Part shown: one piece after another, positions 10,809-23,738 of the stretch | Numbering within the stretch: the stretch's first letter is position 1 | Layout of the letters: each line of letters begins with the position of its first letter | NCBI GenBank assembly: GCA_020747015.1 | Contig: JAGTJM010000009.1 | Coordinates: forward strand, 496,001 to 560,000 | Length of the DNA stretch: 64,000 bases | Source: Pyrenochaeta sp. MPI-SDFR-AT-0127 | Taxonomy: Eukaryota; Ascomycota; Dothideomycetes; Pleosporales; Cucurbitariaceae | Direction of reading: 5' to 3' | Made by a program: the position numbers and the translations under genes | The notes under the pieces: model-generated | What the model was told of the DNA's origin: nothing | Databases searched by the model: none | The model's input: only the letters and a program-made list of their open reading frames with translations

Positions 10809-11216
10809 AGTAAAATGTACAATAAGTTTGATGATACCCCCATTAGCCGATCTTTTCAAGCTCTCTGATAGCGCTGTTTGCTGTCCGTTGGACACTGTAG
10901 GGTGCCAAAACGAATCTCGACCATTCAGTCATTGCGAAGAATAGCCGTCCCTGCAGAAATAGCCTGTCGCCTCATAAGGGCAACTTTGCCTCGATACGAC
11001 ACTGGCAAATACTTTATCCGCGTTCGGGACTAGCCATTTCTTGCTCACGCTTGCCCCGAGTGGCGGCCAAGTTCCGCGCTGATTAATTTGGGCAATTACG
11101 CCCTACGTCTTTATCAGATCTTTCTACTTTTCTATACCAAAGATGCTATGATACATGCCCATGATTACACCCCGTAATCGCTTTCGTAACATCACACAGC
11201 GCCGTCAGTGTGCAAC
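10809..11216. other. Intergenic, 0.4 kb
   Basis: 3' flank of the CYC2-like gene and promoter of the DHA2-type transporter. No further feature recognised. Confidence 0.5.
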
Positions 11217-13095
11217 ATGTCACCTGAAACGGATGCCGAACTCGGCAATGTGCTCTCACCACCAATCACAGCTAGGGATCCGAACGCGCGACCAGAATGC
11301 TTCAAATCCACGTTCCAAGAATGTCTTTTCGTCCTCTCTGTGACTATGGCAGTGGCTATGACAAGCTTCTTGACAGGGTCCATTACAGTCATGAGTTCCT
11401 TCGCAGGAAGGGAATTAAATATGACTAATGCGGAAATAACTTGGATGGTTGCTGCAACATCGTGAGTCGAAACGCCATGTCGAAATTATGAGAGGCTAAT
11501 GTTTGAAATAGGTTGACTGCAGGCGCATTGCTACTGTTCTTCGGCAGCATAGCAGACCTCTTCGGCCGCAAATCCATGTTCATTGGCTCCATGTTCCTTT
11601 TCTCAATCTTCTGCTTGGGAGCCGGATTCTCCAAATCCGGTCTGACTCTCGACATCTTGTGTGGTATTCTAGGCATCTGGTCTGCGTCCGCTGTACCACC
11701 GGCACAGGGTATGCTTGGCGCGATCTACGAGAAACCCAGTCCTCGCAAAAACAAAGTCTTTGGCTGCTTCTCCGCTGGCAATCCCTTGGGCTTCGTCTTT
11801 GGGACTATCTTATCCGGCTTGTTTACCCAAATTTTCAATTGGAGGGCTGGCTTCTTCTTGCTGGCGATTGTATACTTTTGCATCAGTGTTGTAGCCATTA
11901 TTACGGTACCGAAAGATACGACTCCAAAGCAAACACTAAATGAAAAGACCATCAAGAAGCTGGATTTACCAGGCACGGCTTTGACGATTCTGGGAATTGG
12001 AATGTTCTGTGCTGCTCTGAGGTACGTCTCACAACAGATGGCTATGATGTTAGACTGACAGTTAGCAGTCTTGGTGGCGACGCGCCCAATGGCTGGAAGA
12101 CACCATATGTCCTTGTCTTACTAATTCTAGGTGTCCTGTTGATCGTTGCCTTTGTGATTTGGGAGACTAGATACCCGTACGCCATGATAGATATGAATAT
12201 CTGGAAGGATAGAGATTTCTCTCTAGTGAGTTGTAAGCATTATCATGTTGTGGGACATCTTACTAAGAGAACGATCAGTTGCTTATAATACAATCATGCG
12301 GCTTTTTTGGGTTCCCCGTTCTGTCTTTCTGGCTAGCGCTCTACTTCCAGACCGTGCTTGGTTATTCAGCTCTCATGAGTAGGTTTCCGTCCACAAACTA
12401 TGTTTGAGACATGCACTGACTCTACTCCTCGACATCACAGCTGGCGTGCATATGCTCCCAATGGTCATTGTCGGTCTGCTTGCCAATCTAGTGGCAGCGC
12501 TCATTCAGCACAAAGTGTCCAACAAGCTAATTGTCGCTATCGGTGCTCTTGCATACCTAGCGTCGTTCGTGCTTGCGGCTGTCCAGAGATACGGGGACTC
12601 GTATTGGGCGTTCTCGTTTCCAGCGCTCATGCTTTGTGTTGTCGGCGCAGACTTCCAATTCATCGTTGCTAATGTGCGTTGCAAACTCGTTGAATAACGT
12701 TTCGTCACTAATTGTAACAGATGTACGTTCTCTCGTCTATGCCCATACACAAGCAGTCGATTGCTGGGTCACTCTTCCAGACCTTGACGCGTCTCTGCAC
12801 GGCAGTGTCATATGGCATTGCTACTGCTATATTCGACGCTGTTGAGAACAATCCATCCAAGAAAGGCTACTATGCAAACAACCCCGTGGAGCCTTTCGCA
12901 GCAACGTTTTGGTTCTCGGCAGGGTGTGCGTTCATTGGGCTACTCTTCGTGCCATTCTTGAGAATCGGCACCCAAGGCCACAAGGGTGATACTGGTCGAA
13001 GGAAAGATAGCGTGAAAAGCGGGCGTGGCCAAGATGAAGAACATGTTGTGGTTGCTTCGAGCGAGAAGAGCGGCGAGATGAGCAGAAGAGGGTGA
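11217..13095 (+). CDS. MFS drug:H+ antiporter, DHA2 (14-TM) type
   Basis: Six exons (11217-11461, 11512-12021, 12069-12225, 12279-12378, 12441-12673, 12721-13095) with five introns of 47-62 nt, all GT-AG and frame-consistent, giving 539 residues. The short cytosolic N-terminus leads into 14 predicted hydrophobic segments. The loop-2 MFS signature is GSIADLFGRKS, and GNPLGFVFGTILSG followed by NWRAGFF is the DHA2-type motif C region. The C-terminal tail is charged and Lys/Glu-rich. By family it should be a plasma-membrane proton antiporter exporting small toxic compounds (ATR1/aminotriazole-resistance group). The substrate cannot be read from sequence. No biosynthetic gene lies beside it that would give one. 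Confidence 0.85.
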
Positions 13096-13761
13096 CAGTT
13101 GCGGCTGCATGTTTCAAAAGAGCATCAATGGCGTGTCTTAAGCATCTCAAACAGGTAGACCATGTTGAAAAGTAATTTTCTCCGACCGGCGAAGCATACA
13201 TCGGTGATTACGCAGCCGCGAAAAGAAGCCCTCCATAGCCTCGGCAATACCGCGTCAGGGCTTGGAAGACAGAATCTTTCAAACATTTTCTGACATCGGC
13301 AACCCTGATGCTACCGTTTCAAACGCCGATCTTCACCCCAATGATTTACTCCGCAGTCTGACGGTATGCACGACAGGTGCGCGAGGCCAGTCACGGTTAT
13401 TCCTCCCGATCCCTCGACTGCATGGGCAACTTTGCCCATCTGTCTAACCTAATAAGGAAGGTACTACGTCTATCGAACCAATCACCATTCGGCCCGGCCG
13501 CAGGAGATGAAGCTCCACATGGTCGCACGCGGTCAAAGACCCTGGTCTACCGCCTGTCCTCCCTGCCCATCCAGACCCCGCAAAATTTTATACTTAAACA
13601 CGACCTCACGTCCTTGCTACCCCATATCCAGGTGACACTTCCCCGGATTCCTTTCCTTGTCCTGTTGGAACTTGAGTGGAGCCGTCCCACCGTTGCCTCA
13701 ACATCTATCAATACGTCACTAGCGGCCCCGAAAAATTTTGCACTTTGCGTGGAGAGCAACC
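13096..13761. other. Intergenic, 0.67 kb
   Basis: 3' flank of the antiporter and promoter of the sugar transporter. Pyrimidine-rich stretches occur in the last 250 bp, as is common before fungal start codons. The frame at 13377-13772 is not convincing. Confidence 0.45.
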
Positions 13762-15518
13762 ATGGCAGCTGAGAAGGAAATAGAGCCCAAGATGGCTCCT
13801 CAATTGGACCATGATCATGATCACGACGATTACCACAAACGTGCTGCCGACAGAGTCATTAGCGATGCGCGTCAGGCTACTGAGAAGGAGCACAACATGA
13901 CCCTGTGGCAGGGCATCAAGCTGTACCCCAAAGCCATCGGATGGTCTGTCTTGATCAGCACATGTATCGTCATGGAAGGCTACGATGTGTGCCTCTTGAA
14001 CAACTTCTTTGGATTCACGCCATTCAAGCGCAAATACGGAGAGCAGCTTCCAGACGGCACATACGAGATCCCTGCCCCATGGCAAGCTGGATTGTCCAAT
14101 GGTGTCATTGTAGGAGAGATCATTGGCCTGTTCTTAAATGGATGGATCAGTGAGTCCATTGGGTACAGGTACACCGTTATGGGCTGTCTATTCCTGATTA
14201 TCTGTTTCACGGCAATCTTCTTCACTGCCCAAACAGTGGTACACTTGTTGGTTGCTGAAATCCTTTGCGGTATTCCATGGGGTGTCTTCCAGACATTGAC
14301 CATCACTTATGCAAGTGAGGTTTGCCCAGTGGCTCTTCGAGGTTACTGTAAGTTCATTCTCAATCCTTCTCATAGTCAGCTTCTAATGCAAGTGCAGTAA
14401 CGACATACGTCAACTTCTGCTGGGGTCTCGGCCAAGTTATCGGTATTGGAGTGATTCGTGCCATGGTTTCCCGTGATGACGAATGGTCTTATCGTATTCC
14501 TTATGCACTGCAATGGATGTGGCCGGTTCCTCTAATGATCGGTGTCTGGCTGGCTCCTGAATCTCCATGGTGGCTCGTCCGAAAGGGTCGACTGGAAGAT
14601 GCAAAGAAAGCCCTGCTTCGCCTGACCAGTCTTAACCGCGAAACCGATTTCGACGCCGATGAAACGGTGGCGATGATGGTGCACACGACGGCCCTTGAGG
14701 AGAAGATTACTCAGGGTGCCACCTACATGGATTGCTTCAAGGGCGTCGATCTTCGCCGCACCGAAATTGTTTGCATGGCATGGGCCATTCAGAATCTCAG
14801 TGGAAACGCATTTTCTGGTTATTCGTCTTACTTCCTTCAGCAAGCTGGTCTGCCAGAATCAACTTCATACGATTTCGCAATGGGTCAGTACGGTATCAAC
14901 ATGGCCGGCGTATTCGGAGCATGGTATCTCATGAAAATCGGCCTCGGACGACGAACGCTCTACCTTGGTGGTCTGTGTGGACTCTGCACCATGTTGTTCG
15001 TCATGGGTTTCCTCGGACTCGTCCCATCCTCGCAACGTGATAAAGGTGCGCTAGCCACAGGATCAATCATGATTGTGTGGGCTATGTTTTATCAGCTCAC
15101 TGTCGGTACCGTTTGCTACTCCCTTGTTGCCGAACTCTCCACCCGCCGCTTGCAAATCAAGACCGTTGTCCTTGGCCGAAATCTGTACAACGTTGTTGGA
15201 ATCATTACATCTGTACTAACACCATATATGCTTAACCCGGGAGCTTGGAACTGGGGAAATTATGCTGGTTTCTTCTGGGCTGGATCGTGTTTCCTCAGCA
15301 TCGTTTACACATACTTCAGGCTGCCAGAACCCAAGGACAGGAGTTTCGCAGAATTGGACTTGCTCTTCGAGAAGAAGATTAGTGCACGCAAGTTTGCAAA
15401 GACACAGGTAGATGTGTTTGGAGAGAGCAACCTGGAAGGCACAGCCGTGTTTGAGAGGTACGAAGAGAAGGTGGATGGTGCGCAACGAACCGAGTCCATC
15501 TCGGGAACCAAGGCGTGA
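13762..15518 (+). CDS. MFS sugar transporter, maltose/alpha-glucoside permease-like
   Basis: Two exons, 13762-14347 and 14398-15518 (50-nt intron, GTAAGT...GTGCAG), 568 residues. The start is the ATG in CAACCATGG, a good fungal start context. The N-terminal tail is His/Asp-rich (DHDHDHDD). Twelve hydrophobic segments follow with sugar-porter signatures: GYRYTVMG, ASEVCPVALRGY, PESPWWLVRKGR (the PESPW form typical of fungal maltose permeases), NLSGNAFSGYSSYF and ELSTRRLQIKT after TM10. Expected to import disaccharides or related glucosides by proton symport at the plasma membrane. It stands alone, with no maltase or MAL-type activator beside it. Confidence 0.85.
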
Positions 15519-16643
15519 ATGAAAGTTACTGGTGTGTGAATAACAATTATGCGCTGTGCTGCTCCAAAGATGGATCGAGATGATGGACATTCGACAAGGC
15601 TTACAGGAACTATTGTATATCGCTGCTTTCATGATTCCTACTTGACAATATACTAGTACGAGATTTCCACAAATGTGTTGAAAGTTTGATATGTATACTG
15701 ATCTCAGTGCTCTCCATACGCTACTTTGACTTGTCCCAGAATATGTGACGGACTTTATTTCCAAGTATCTCATTACAAGAAAGCAAAGACTCTACTGAAA
15801 ATGCTCCCAGCCAATAGATCTTGTTCTACCAATCATAAGGATGTGTTGAATGGAGCGCCTGGTCGGTTTAGCCATGAGAGTGTTTCGTCCCTGACCATTC
15901 ATGGAATCGCTAAGCAATATGGTCTTAGATAAGTATACATGACTCTCAGGTCCGTTACAGCGCGAATGGAGGACCCCTCCTAGGTGAGTAATGCAAAGCA
16001 TAGAATCATTCAGATAGCATTCAAATCAATGGACAACATAGCAATTTTGCCCCTGAGCAAAACTGTTTAAGGAAACCGAAAAAGGCCACTCGCTTAGCAA
16101 TGTCCTCTTACCAGCCTCATTGAACCGCCAATCTTGCTTGGTCTTTGAGAACGAAAGGCCTTGACTGGGAATCAGACAGCTAAAGCGTACCAAATGATGA
16201 TGCCATTTGTATATATTTCCGTTACAGTCTTTCGTCTGGTGTAGGAGTGAGTAATCACAAATCGCGTATAGGTTTTGAAGACGAGTTCGGAGGACGATGC
16301 CTCTATCTAGAATTCTGTCTTCTACTACTTTTCTCATGATCCTTGTATTTCAATGTCATGACCCAAGCAAACCTAATCTCTTAAAGTTCTCACTCTGAAC
16401 ATATGCTAAGTTTGATCGTGCCAATGAGATTATATGGTCCAGTGGACCTCCCTGTGAATGAGGATAGATTCTGCTAGTTCGCCGAACAAGAGATTCTATG
16501 ACACTATACATGAAAATACGTAAAACTATGCAAAGTTGATGAGTAGGATTGTTTCCCAGATAATTGAAGGCCCAGTGCCGCGCGTGGAGTAGGCGAGGAG
16601 TACAAATTTCATGAAGAAATGAGGTGTGTGTATCGTCGCCCAT
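15519..16643. other. Convergent intergenic region, 1.1 kb
   Basis: Lies between the 3' ends of the sugar transporter (+) and the unknown 7-TM gene (-). Moderately AT-rich, with only short frames on either strand. No repeat or RNA gene recognised. Confidence 0.5.
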
Positions 16644-17615
16644 TTAAACCCCTCTATACCTAGTCGAAGGGATTTCGAGAAGATCCAAAAACCCATTGTC
16701 CTTGAGTAACATTCTCCACCAGTTCCACCCATACTCTTTTAGTAAACCTCGCAGCGTGAAACCCAGATTTCCCAGTCCTCCGATGAGAGCCAAGGCCTGG
16801 AAGGGCTCGAGGAGGGAGTGCTGCGATGTTGGCACGAAAACAATGTAGCCAATGAAGACCCCAAAAGACATGAGGAATGTGGCGGTAACGTAGAAAAGGT
16901 TGCCGATAATCTTGCCTATGCCTTGCACAAACAGTTGGTGTTGGTGCTGTGCAAGCAACAACATGCTCACGCGTAGATTGGCCATGAGCAGCATGAAATT
17001 AGCTGCGCTGTTGATTAAAAAACCGACGGCGGCAGAGATTAGGAAGGTAAGCAACACGACCCCCAGAAATCCGGTCTCTAAATGGTCCTTCCAGTCTCCT
17101 TGCTTGCCCGCGATTATACCGGCAGTAAGAACGAATACGTTGATAATCAGAACCACCACCAGTCTCCAATAAGATCGATAAAAAACTCCAATGAGGACAG
17201 CCATGAGAAAAGTTAGGCTCATGGCAGTGACGCAAATCCTAGTCGAGGCCCAAATCGCGGCCGCATACTGAATAACATCCTCCTGCTCTGTCACCCACAG
17301 ATCCGTTCGAACGCCAGGATATCGTAGCACTTGATGAATCAAGTGGCCGGCTGCGAAGGTCGGGTAGGCTAGGACAATGAAGATATCCTTGTCAGCATTT
17401 CGAAGGACACGCTTCGAGCCGTCGCGGGAAAAGTATAGTTGTAAGAAAAGTGCAATCGCTGTCAATACCCAGGCTAGGTAGCTTCCTGGACCGTATGCGT
17501 CATGTACACGGTTGTATTGGTCTGGGAAGTCGGGGTGTGTTGGTGGGCGTGGTTTGTTATACATGTATTCGATTGGTGGTTGCCGACGGGCAAGGCTTGA
17601 TATGAATTCCAGCAT
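16644..17615 (-). CDS. Unknown 7-TM fungal membrane protein
   Basis: Single exon from an ATG at 17615, 323 residues. A short proline-rich N-terminus (KPRPPTHPDFPDQYN) comes before about seven hydrophobic segments, starting near residues 45, 78, 115, 150, 183, 245 and 275. Short polar loops include GKQGDWKDH and AQHQHQL. The C-terminus is cytosol-like (LLEIPSTRYRGV). I do not recognise the family. The segment count invites comparison with GPCR-like or rhodopsin-like fungal proteins, but no Schiff-base lysine context or other diagnostic motif is visible. Uniform coding character and a lack of stops over almost 1 kb support a real gene. Confidence 0.65.
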   Translation of the reverse strand: MLEFISSLARRQPPIEYMYNKPRPPTHPDFPDQYNRVHDAYGPGSYLAWVLTAIALFLQLYFSRDGSKRVLRNADKDIFIVLAYPTFAAGHLIHQVLRYPGVRTDLWVTEQEDVIQYAAAIWASTRICVTAMSLTFLMAVLIGVFYRSYWRLVVVLIINVFVLTAGIIAGKQGDWKDHLETGFLGVVLLTFLISAAVGFLINSAANFMLLMANLRVSMLLLAQHQHQLFVQGIGKIIGNLFYVTATFLMSFGVFIGYIVFVPTSQHSLLEPFQALALIGGLGNLGFTLRGLLKEYGWNWWRMLLKDNGFLDLLEIPSTRYRGV

Positions 17616-18349
17616 TTGGCAGGCCTGTGGTTGATATTTGGATGATGAGACGCAGAACCAACGTCAACGTTGGCTTCGGGGGGTATGAACGTACTAGGAG
17701 AGTACTATGCAAAATGTCTTCAGTGTTTTTGAATTTGTACGGGCACAGCCGCGAGGTAGGTAATGTGAAACAAGAGCTGAAAATAAAGCGGATGCCGCGC
17801 GCTAATAAATGTAGGAAATATGAAAGCAGATTGGTCCCACAGAAAGCCATGCAGTTGCAGAAGACGAGATGAACAATCTTTTCCTAATTTTACAACCAGA
17901 AAGACTTTAGTCATACCTCAAGGGGAAGCGTTGGTGGTGCCAAGTATGAGCTCAGGCACACCTCCTACCTAATCAGGCAATCGTAGACACAACATTGCTC
18001 AACGCGACAACTAACAAACAGCTACCATTTGCAATCACGCATGTTTTAAGATCAAAAATAAGGACAAAGTGTAAATTAATTGTGAAGTATGTGCAGAAGC
18101 AAACTCATGAATCAAATCCGCCCGTGATGAAAGTACTGCTCCAAATGAATGCTTTATTACAAGAAGGAGCGTCGCAACGATCGGCGCGGTATACAAGTAA
18201 CGCTCAAGGGTATGGCAAGCCATGCTGGATAGATATACTCGTACAAGAAAGCAATCCTAAGGCTCGGCGCACTCGCTTGAAAGCAATGACGGTTACAGAA
18301 CATAGGAAATCGCCCTAGTGCGGATGGTGCGATGCTAAATCTCCTATGT
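17616..18349. other. Intergenic, 0.73 kb
   Basis: Promoter of the 7-TM gene (minus strand) and 3' flank of EDE1. Only short frames. Nothing else seen. Confidence 0.5.
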
Positions 18350-21300
18350 CTACTTTCCGCCAGATGCCAAGTGGTCCGCAGCCTGTTGCCATTGGTTAGT
18401 CCGAGTGCTTCATAGCAACGTGCGCCGAACTGCATACCTTATTGATGTCGTAATCGAATTGCTCAAGCGCAGACAAAGCATCATTGCGCCCATATCCCAT
18501 GCCCGTCAACTTCTTAAGAATGGGGTCATCATGCTCAGTTCCAGTGCTGATGGCGCGACCGAGTTGGGGCATCTGCGGCGACGAAAGTCCCTTTGATGAT
18601 GAGGCAGCTGCTTCCTCCTTGTCTAAGGTGTCGAAGACAGACTTGCCGAAGTCTGTCGATGCTTGCTGTGAATGCGATCCACTGTCTACCTGGGAAGACT
18701 CAAGGTTGGAGAAGATGGCGTCCCAATCTTGAGACGAGGCTGCAGGTTGTGGTGCTTGGGGCTGTCCGAAGCTTTGCGAAAGATGTTCAAAGTCACTGAA
18801 GCTGTCATCTCCGCGCGGCTTGCCGGTTGGTGTCTGCTGAGAAGCCATTGTGTTTGCCTTGGATGCTGCTGGTGAGTCGAATACAGGGTTGAATTCGTCG
18901 AGTCCGTCGCGATGTTGTGAGGAGAACATAAAATCATCATCGGCTCTATCATCAACTTCCTTTGCATCAGCCAAGTCGTCGAAGCCAGCATCGAAGTCAT
19001 CATTGAAAGCAGACTTTCCAAGTTGAGGTAGGTTGGCAGGTGGCGAGGGTCCCTTGTTCGTATCACTGGTCCCGTAAGAAACAGCCGAGTGGTATGCATC
19101 TGAGGGGACGGTTGATGATGGAGTGTCTAAGGGAGGTGGTGAGGTAGTGGTAGGCTTGGAGGAAGAGCTACCGAAGAGAGCAGCCCCGTGACCACCCGAA
19201 GTGCCGAACGACTTTTCGGGAGATTGAGAAGTAGTCGGGGAATTGGGAGCTTCGCGAGATGGAAGCAGTCCTCCGAATTCTGGTGGGAACTGGTTCGAGC
19301 CACTGCGAGTCTGGTTGACGCTCGACTCGTATGTCGGTGGCGACTTCTGCGCACCCGGAGAGGGCAAACCCGATAGGTTAGAATCAAGACGAGTGGTTGG
19401 TGGTGGTGCTCTATAGAGCTCATCAGTTGAAGCCGTACCCGGGCGCTGTTGCTGGGCCTGTTGCTCCTGCCCAACGCTAATGCGCTTCTGATGTGGTGAC
19501 GCAGAAGTAAAGTTATCATCAAAGCCTCGCCCGTCGTTGCTATCGCTGTCGTCGTCGTGGGCAAGGTCCTCAATTGGGGGAAACTCTTTGTTGAATTTAT
19601 TCGAGTTGTCCACGGCGCCATTCGCAGTGGAAGTCGAAGAGGCATTTTGACGACTCGGACCGAAGCCTGCGAATGCTGCATCAAAATCGTCCTTGCCACC
19701 TCGAGGCTGTTCGACAGAGGTGCTTCCAAAAGGATCAGAACGGTTGTTGTTCCTGCTCTGGCCACTAAAGTTGCTTTCTCCAGTCTGTGTCTGCTGAAGT
19801 GGTGTAGCTACCTCCCGCGGAAATGCGCCTGGAACATCTTGAGCGGGACCAGCCGACGGCGCCCCGAAGCTTGAGTAGGTGTCCCTACGGTCTTCAGCCT
19901 TGGTGGTGGAGCGCTGAGCATCACTAGTGACGCTGGCTACGGGGGAAGCTGAGAAATTCCTATCAAACAAAGAAGGATTGAAGTTATCGGTCTCGGTTCT
20001 AGTGGTCTCAGTTCGCTCGACGGACGGCTTCTCGGGAACAGGAGTGCTTGCAGGTGAGGCTTTCGATATCGTCGGTGTCTCATTACCAGGACCACTTGGG
20101 CCACCATATCGGCTAGCGGGCGCGGAGACCTTGACAGAGGAGCTAAATGAATCAGATCGTGGAACGGCATCTCTCAGGGGCAGAAACGAGGAGGCAAATT
20201 GACGAGACTCTGGGGGAGCTGGTGGTTCTGCACCACGTGGAGATTCTTGATAAGAGGAGAGGGGGGGAGAAGTAGATGGCGTAGGGACATCAGGCCCTTC
20301 TGAAGAACGAACAGATTGGCCCGATGGAGCAGAGAAGCTTGGGCCTTGATTGTGACTTTCGCCGCGGAAAGATACGGAAGGTGCTGCAGACTGTGGAGAT
20401 GTAAAAGAGCCGAATACACTGTCGAAATCCTTATGAGTTGTGTCGCGAGAAAAGCCTGATGGGGACATGGTGTTCTCTGATGTCGGCTGGGGTGACTTCC
20501 GGAAGAAAGGGTTGGTATTCTGGCTGGTTGTTGAAGCCGCAGGACTCACTACGCTTGGGGTCTGCGCTTGGGGGCTCCGGAATCCGTCGTCATGCGTCTT
20601 CGTCAAATCATTCATTTCATTCTTGATCTTGTCGCGTTCGCCCTCGTTCGTAGTGAGTTGTTTTTTGTTGATCGCTACCATACCCTTTTGTTGACGGGCA
20701 TCGTTTCTCATTTTATCAAGTTGTGGGCGCAGCTGTCCAATCTCTGTATTGATTTGACGAATTCGCTCCTTGAGACTGTTGTTCTCGCGCTGGTCAGCCT
20801 CAAGTGCTCCTCCGACCTGGCGGTGTTGAGTTTGAAGGTCCTGGTAGGTGGCCTCAATCATGGCAAGATCCTGCTGCAGCTTGCGTGTTTCATTGCGTGA
20901 GGCAGCAAGTCGATCCTCCAAGGCTTTCACTGCCTTGACTTCCTGTTCGTACTGGTTCTTGAATTGTGACAGGCGAAGTTCAAGGTCCCGCTTCTGCGTG
21001 TTGACACTGTTGAGGTCACTTTCGGTAGCACCCTTCTTATTCTGTACTTCCTGCATCTGATTCCGTAATGTGGTCATCTGATTCGACATGTTGGCCAACT
21101 CGGTCGCGTCGGCCGTCAGCTTCTTATTGATCTCCGCATCGTTCTCACCACCTAACAAGTCGTCTAGAGCGGACGCTGGATTTGCGCGCGACTGTACACC
21201 GGATGTCCCTGACTGACCCGTTGAATGTGAAGTAAGCGTCTGGCCGAACGATGAACTGGGCATGAATGGTTTGAAAGTTGAAACGGGGTTTCGCGGCGCT

Positions 21301-22867
21301 GGTTGAAAGGGATGGGGAGATGTTGGGGAAGCAGCCTTGCTCGAAAATGGATCATTATCAAAGGGTTTGCTGAAGGGCCCAGATCCGCCAGTTGACTGTG
21401 GTAGCTGTTGCGGAGCAGGAGCAGGAACAGAAAAAGCGTCCAAGCCAAAAAGATCTTCTGCGGCAGATTTCGGCTGGGCAGCTCGAGGAACAGGAGGAAT
21501 AGGAGGCGCAGATTGTGCTGCCGCAGCTGGGAGCGCCTGGTTGGCCGCAGTGCGCAGGCTAGGAGGGATCAGACTCGGCGGCAGCGTCGTAGGGAGCTGA
21601 TCTCCCTTACGTTGTTGTCGAATGAGGTACATCGCCACAGCAAACTCGTCCTTGGACAATTGCCCTTCAGAGTTGATATCTGCAAGGTCCCAAATACCAG
21701 CAAGTACATCTTCAGGTAGGCCAGAGTCGCTGAAGAAACGTACTGCCTGGTCTCCCGTGATGAATCCGCGACCCATGGTATCCACGCCCTTGAAGAGATT
21801 ATCATACGAAGCCTTTTCTTGTGCACTGATTAGCCAATCACTTCCAGTTGCTTGTGTTGATTGAGGCGGTGCTCCGAATGGTGTTCTGGCAAGAGGGCTT
21901 TGTGTGCGAGGAACATTTTGTTGCCCGCTGAATTGACGAGGAATTGATATGTTCTGTTCCGGACGTCCAGGCGGAGGTGGGAGTTGCCCTCGTCTAGACG
22001 CCGCTTCGTACAAGCCAGGTGGCAAGGTGTTGGGTAGAGCCTTCATATTGCCAGTTCGGTATGACGCCAGCAAATGCATAGCAATGATAAATTCTGTAAC
22101 ATTGAGAGCTCCGCGCTGCTCCGTGTCTGAAAGATTCCAAATGCGACCTAAGACTTCATTGGGTAGCCTAGCCTTCTCGAAGATCTCTTTCGCATTCTCG
22201 CCTATAACGTGGTCAGGTTGCAAATCTTCTCAAGTATCAGGATTTCTTACCAGAGAGCACGCCATTGACTGCTCCTGACTTCTCGAACAGACCCGCGTAC
22301 TCGGCAGTCTTGGCTGGTACAAGTGGAGGGACACGGATTGGACCGTTGCCGCTTATTTGAGGTTGTATCGAGCCGGTAGTCTGTGGGGAGAAGCCTGGAG
22401 CTACTGGAGGAGGTGCAGAAGGGATGTTCAGGCCCTCGAACTTGGGCAGTGGCGCAGCTACATCAATGTTTAGCTTATATCAAGGGAAAGGCTTGCAAAG
22501 ACATTACGTCTAAAGGCGAGCTCTGGCGCAGGATCTCTGCCAGCCTGATAGTGTCCGATCAGACGCAGGACCTGGCAGAAGCCAGCCATAGTCAGGAGAC
22601 CGCGGTTCTCCGTGTCGGCAATCTGCCATATTTCACCAAGGACAGCTGGCGCCAACTTGGTACGCTCGAAGAATTTGACGGCGATTTCTCCTGTGACAAC
22701 GCCGAGCTTTTCTGTGTCGGCTTGCTGGAAGAGATACTGGAAGACGCGCTTTTCCTCCTGGTTGAGGTTGAGGATGGGCTGGTCTGGGCAGGGTTAGCTT
22801 GGATGGGTAAACTGACAGCTGTCCAGAGCAACGCACTTAATTCTCCGCTTGCTGAGAGGTCCGCCAT
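18350..22867 (-). CDS. EDE1: EDE1-type endocytic scaffold (EH domains, coiled coil, UBA)
   Basis: Early-arriving scaffold of clathrin-mediated endocytosis at the plasma membrane. Five exons on the minus strand: 22867-22837, 22783-22508, 22457-22251, 22201-18438 and 18382-18350; total 1436 residues (yeast Ede1 is 1381). Three EH domains are visible: FQYLFQQADTEKLGVVTG..., one split by intron 3 (AEYAGLFEKSGAVNG | ENAKEIFEKARLP), and YDNLFKGVDTMGRGFITG.... A Gln/Lys/Glu coiled coil of about 200 residues comes next, then a long Ser/Pro/Gln-rich disordered part with NPF and DF/DDF motifs. A UBA domain at the C-terminus (DDPILKKLTGMGYGRNDAL...) is completed only by the small last exon (AADHLASGGK), which replaces the read-through stop at 18396. 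The first exon encodes just ten residues plus one base (MADLSASGEL). Confidence 0.92.
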
Positions 22868-23738
22868 GGCTGTGGAGTGTCAAACGACGGAAGCTCGTGG
22901 ATGAGGGCAGACGCCTGCAATGAGGCTGAAGCTCCCGACCCTGTCGTGCAATAGCGCGGGGAAGGCGGCAGGCAGCCGGGTGTGGAAAAGTCGAGGGGCT
23001 GGCAGCGAGCGCTAAGACGGCACACAAGTGCTGGACAACAGCGATGGACGGCCGCAGCTCCCGGAGAGAATAGAGATGGGTATAGATGTTGGTAGATGTT
23101 TCGTAGTAAGATGCGCCAGAGCACCATCCTCGTCGTCGTCGCCTGCTAGCTCGGAAGCTCCGTTAGTTGCGCGTGCCAAGTTTGGTCGATGCTCTGGCCG
23201 ACGTCTATTGGATGAACACGACAGCTGTCAGCGTATCTTGTACGAATCAACCACGCCGTCTAATTGTCTCATGCATCTCGTCCCGCAGGCAATTGCGCTG
23301 TCCACTCACTTGTCAGCACATGATCCCTTCTCCGCGTTCCAGATGCAAAGCAGTCCTGCGACGTTGGCCGTTGCTGATGTCAAGGCGGCCTGCAACCGCA
23401 AATGTCATCTAAGACGCGCATGCGAGCATATCTTACGAGCAAATCCGAGAATTGGCCGTGAACCGGCTGATGGCCAGCCCTTCCAAATGCTATTGAGGCA
23501 CAGAAGAAGCATTCGATGTTGACTATTGTTCATTGCGTTGGTTATCCTACAGAAAGGTCATGGCTTCGTGTTACATTGTTTGTACAAATAGAGTGGTGAC
23601 AGGCCTGGGGTTGGTGACAGTATGTACACGGAAGAAGAAACGTAGAAACAGGGTCAGAACAAGCAATCATGTCGCAACGGGTCAACCAAAGCTGCCGCTT
23701 ACCATAGGCAAAGGGCTCGAGTCGGATAGGTTGAATAT
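22868..23738. other. Intergenic, 0.87 kb (EDE1 promoter)
   Basis: Upstream region of EDE1 and 3' flank of the next minus-strand gene. Includes a short GTC-type microsatellite near 23129. The frame at 23028-23522 is not convincing. Confidence 0.45.

Noticed and set aside
11217..15518. Secondary-metabolite cluster around the two MFS transporters
   Set aside because: No polyketide synthase, NRPS, terpene synthase, P450 or pathway regulator nearby; the transporters belong to different families.
19127..19765. 212-codon frame inside EDE1
   Set aside because: Same-strand alternative phase of the Ser/Pro-rich EDE1 exon; it exists because of that composition.
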